Positions 48,224 to 48,970 of a stretch of DNA of 48,970 nucleotides are shown one piece after another (within the stretch, counting starts at the first letter, position 1; every line of letters begins with the position of its first letter). The DNA is from Nostoc sp. S13 (GTDB taxonomy: Bacteria > Cyanobacteriota > Cyanobacteriia > Cyanobacteriales > Nostocaceae), in contig NZ_JAQYWQ010000044.1 of NCBI RefSeq assembly GCF_029379315.1, positions 1-48,970 of the forward strand, read 5' to 3'. The translations under genes and the position numbers were made by a program. Below the pieces are notes generated by a model. That model did not search any database. It was given only the letters and a program-made list of their open reading frames with translations, and had not been told where the DNA came from.

Positions 48224-48970
48224 AATTTTCTTAGATTTCCTGGTAGTTTACAACATATACTATTTGTGACGCACTCAAGTAAAGTTTTTAATTAATAATC
48301 AAAGCAAAAATTACTTGCTTTTGGGTTTACCTTAACTCAAGTAACACATCATTCCAAATCGCAACAGTTGTCAAGATTATATATTTTTAAATCGCCTTTG
48401 AAAAAACTTTGCGATTTACTGAAGTGTTTTAACCGATTTTGTGACTCTTTACCCATGTTGATAGTAGATGCGATCGCATTTACTTAAATGTGTTATATGC
48501 TACTATAACAATACTTATAAAAAAGAGCGAGTCAGACACCCACCGTTCTTATAGCGGTTATCGGCCCTTGTGACGTACAAGAACCTCACCCCCAACCCCC
48601 TAAGAGCAAGGGTATACACACAAGTCGGATTTACCCCCAATGGATTGGTGGGAAACAGGAAATCCAGTTCCCTCCCCAATGCATCGGAGAGGGTTAGGGT
48701 GCGGTAAAACCTTGGTTAATCAGCTATTTCAGACTTGTGTATAACGTAGGCAAGCGAGGAGGCGGCTATGATGTACTTTATGTGATTTGGAAACGCTATA
48801 TTTGCGGTGCTTGCTACTGTTTAAGTCGTCTAAAATTCGTTGCACTAATCTGGGCTAACAGAAAATCAGGAATTAAAATCTTAGCAAGAGGCACAATAGT
48901 AGCTGGAACTATTTTCAGGGTTAGCGCGTCTCAAAACCTATTGACAAGAGGACTTACCTGATCAGAAATC
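48224..48970. other. Right-end intergenic region with repeats
   Basis: AT-rich DNA after the GNAT gene start, with a small inverted repeat AAAGCAA/TTGCTTT (about 48300-48321). From about 48585 to 48710 it has the CCTCACCCCCAACCCC and TCCCCAATGCATCGGAGAGG repeats. A weak 74-codon frame at 48737-48961 has a possible GAGGAGGCGG upstream of an ATGATG but does not read like a protein I know; the window ends before another gene becomes visible. Confidence 0.4.

Overview
The window looks like a chromosomal segment of a filamentous, heterocyst-type cyanobacterium (Nostoc/Anabaena group). The evidence is photosystem II psbX next to ycf66, a cyAbrB-type regulator, a CrtW-type carotenoid ketolase, CofG, a plant-like polyprenol kinase, many copies of the HIP1 octamer GCGATCGC, heptanucleotide tandem arrays and many short palindromic interspersed repeats. 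Species assignment is inference; no rRNA is present. All family names come from reading translated sequence; no search was run.

Layout. 1-6.3 kb: a DUF3352 protein, chorismate lyase, tRNA-Leu(GAG), biotin carboxylase (accC), a YggT protein and psbX (39 aa). 6.5-11.3 kb: ycf66, two paralogous TolB-like lipoproteins (7467 and 10753) flanking an accessory block of two small secreted proteins with a duplicated terminator-plus-leader cassette, a DUF6888/DUF6887 pair, a composite repeat and a truncated integrase. 11.3-15.3 kb: sdhB, a 1.4-kb gene-free stretch, a cyAbrB regulator and a CPBP protease. 15.6-22.8 kb: a complete type I restriction-modification operon (hsdM-hsdS-antitoxin-PIN toxin-hsdR, minus strand) with a toxin-antitoxin pair between hsdS and hsdR. 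23.1-27.7 kb: housekeeping genes (geranylgeranyl reductase family, frr, pyrH, a thioredoxin-like protein, an alpha/beta hydrolase). 27.7-29.7 kb: small accessory genes (membrane protein, RHH protein, SAP-like protein, RelE/ParE module). 30-32.5 kb: polyprenol kinase, yidD, a proline-rich peptide and ychF. 32.5-36 kb: two secreted proteins and gene debris. 36-40.4 kb: hflX, a UPF0175 protein and a TPR protein with a nearly pure 102-bp DNA repeat. 40.4-49 kb: a 21-bp minisatellite, cofG, crtW, a frameshifted high-light-inducible (HLIP) pseudogene, SRPBCC, CPXCG, a B12-binding radical SAM protein, SemiSWEET, an Rpn-like fragment, VapD and a GNAT acetyltransferase.

Working together: psbX, ycf66, crtW, the broken HLIP, chorismate lyase (plastoquinone head group) and the prenyl/phytol enzymes belong to photosynthesis and pigment or quinone supply. 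The RM operon, PIN and RelE modules and VapD make up a dispersed defence/toxin layer. The most unusual signals are structural: duplicated regulatory cassettes with diverged products, a palindromic repeat inserted in frame into an integrase, perfect 28-bp palindromes with changed cores, a toxin module bracketed by a duplicated gene end, and a pigment-protein gene broken exactly in its chlorophyll-binding motif. I see no CRISPR array, and no single locus that I can confidently call a wholly new system.
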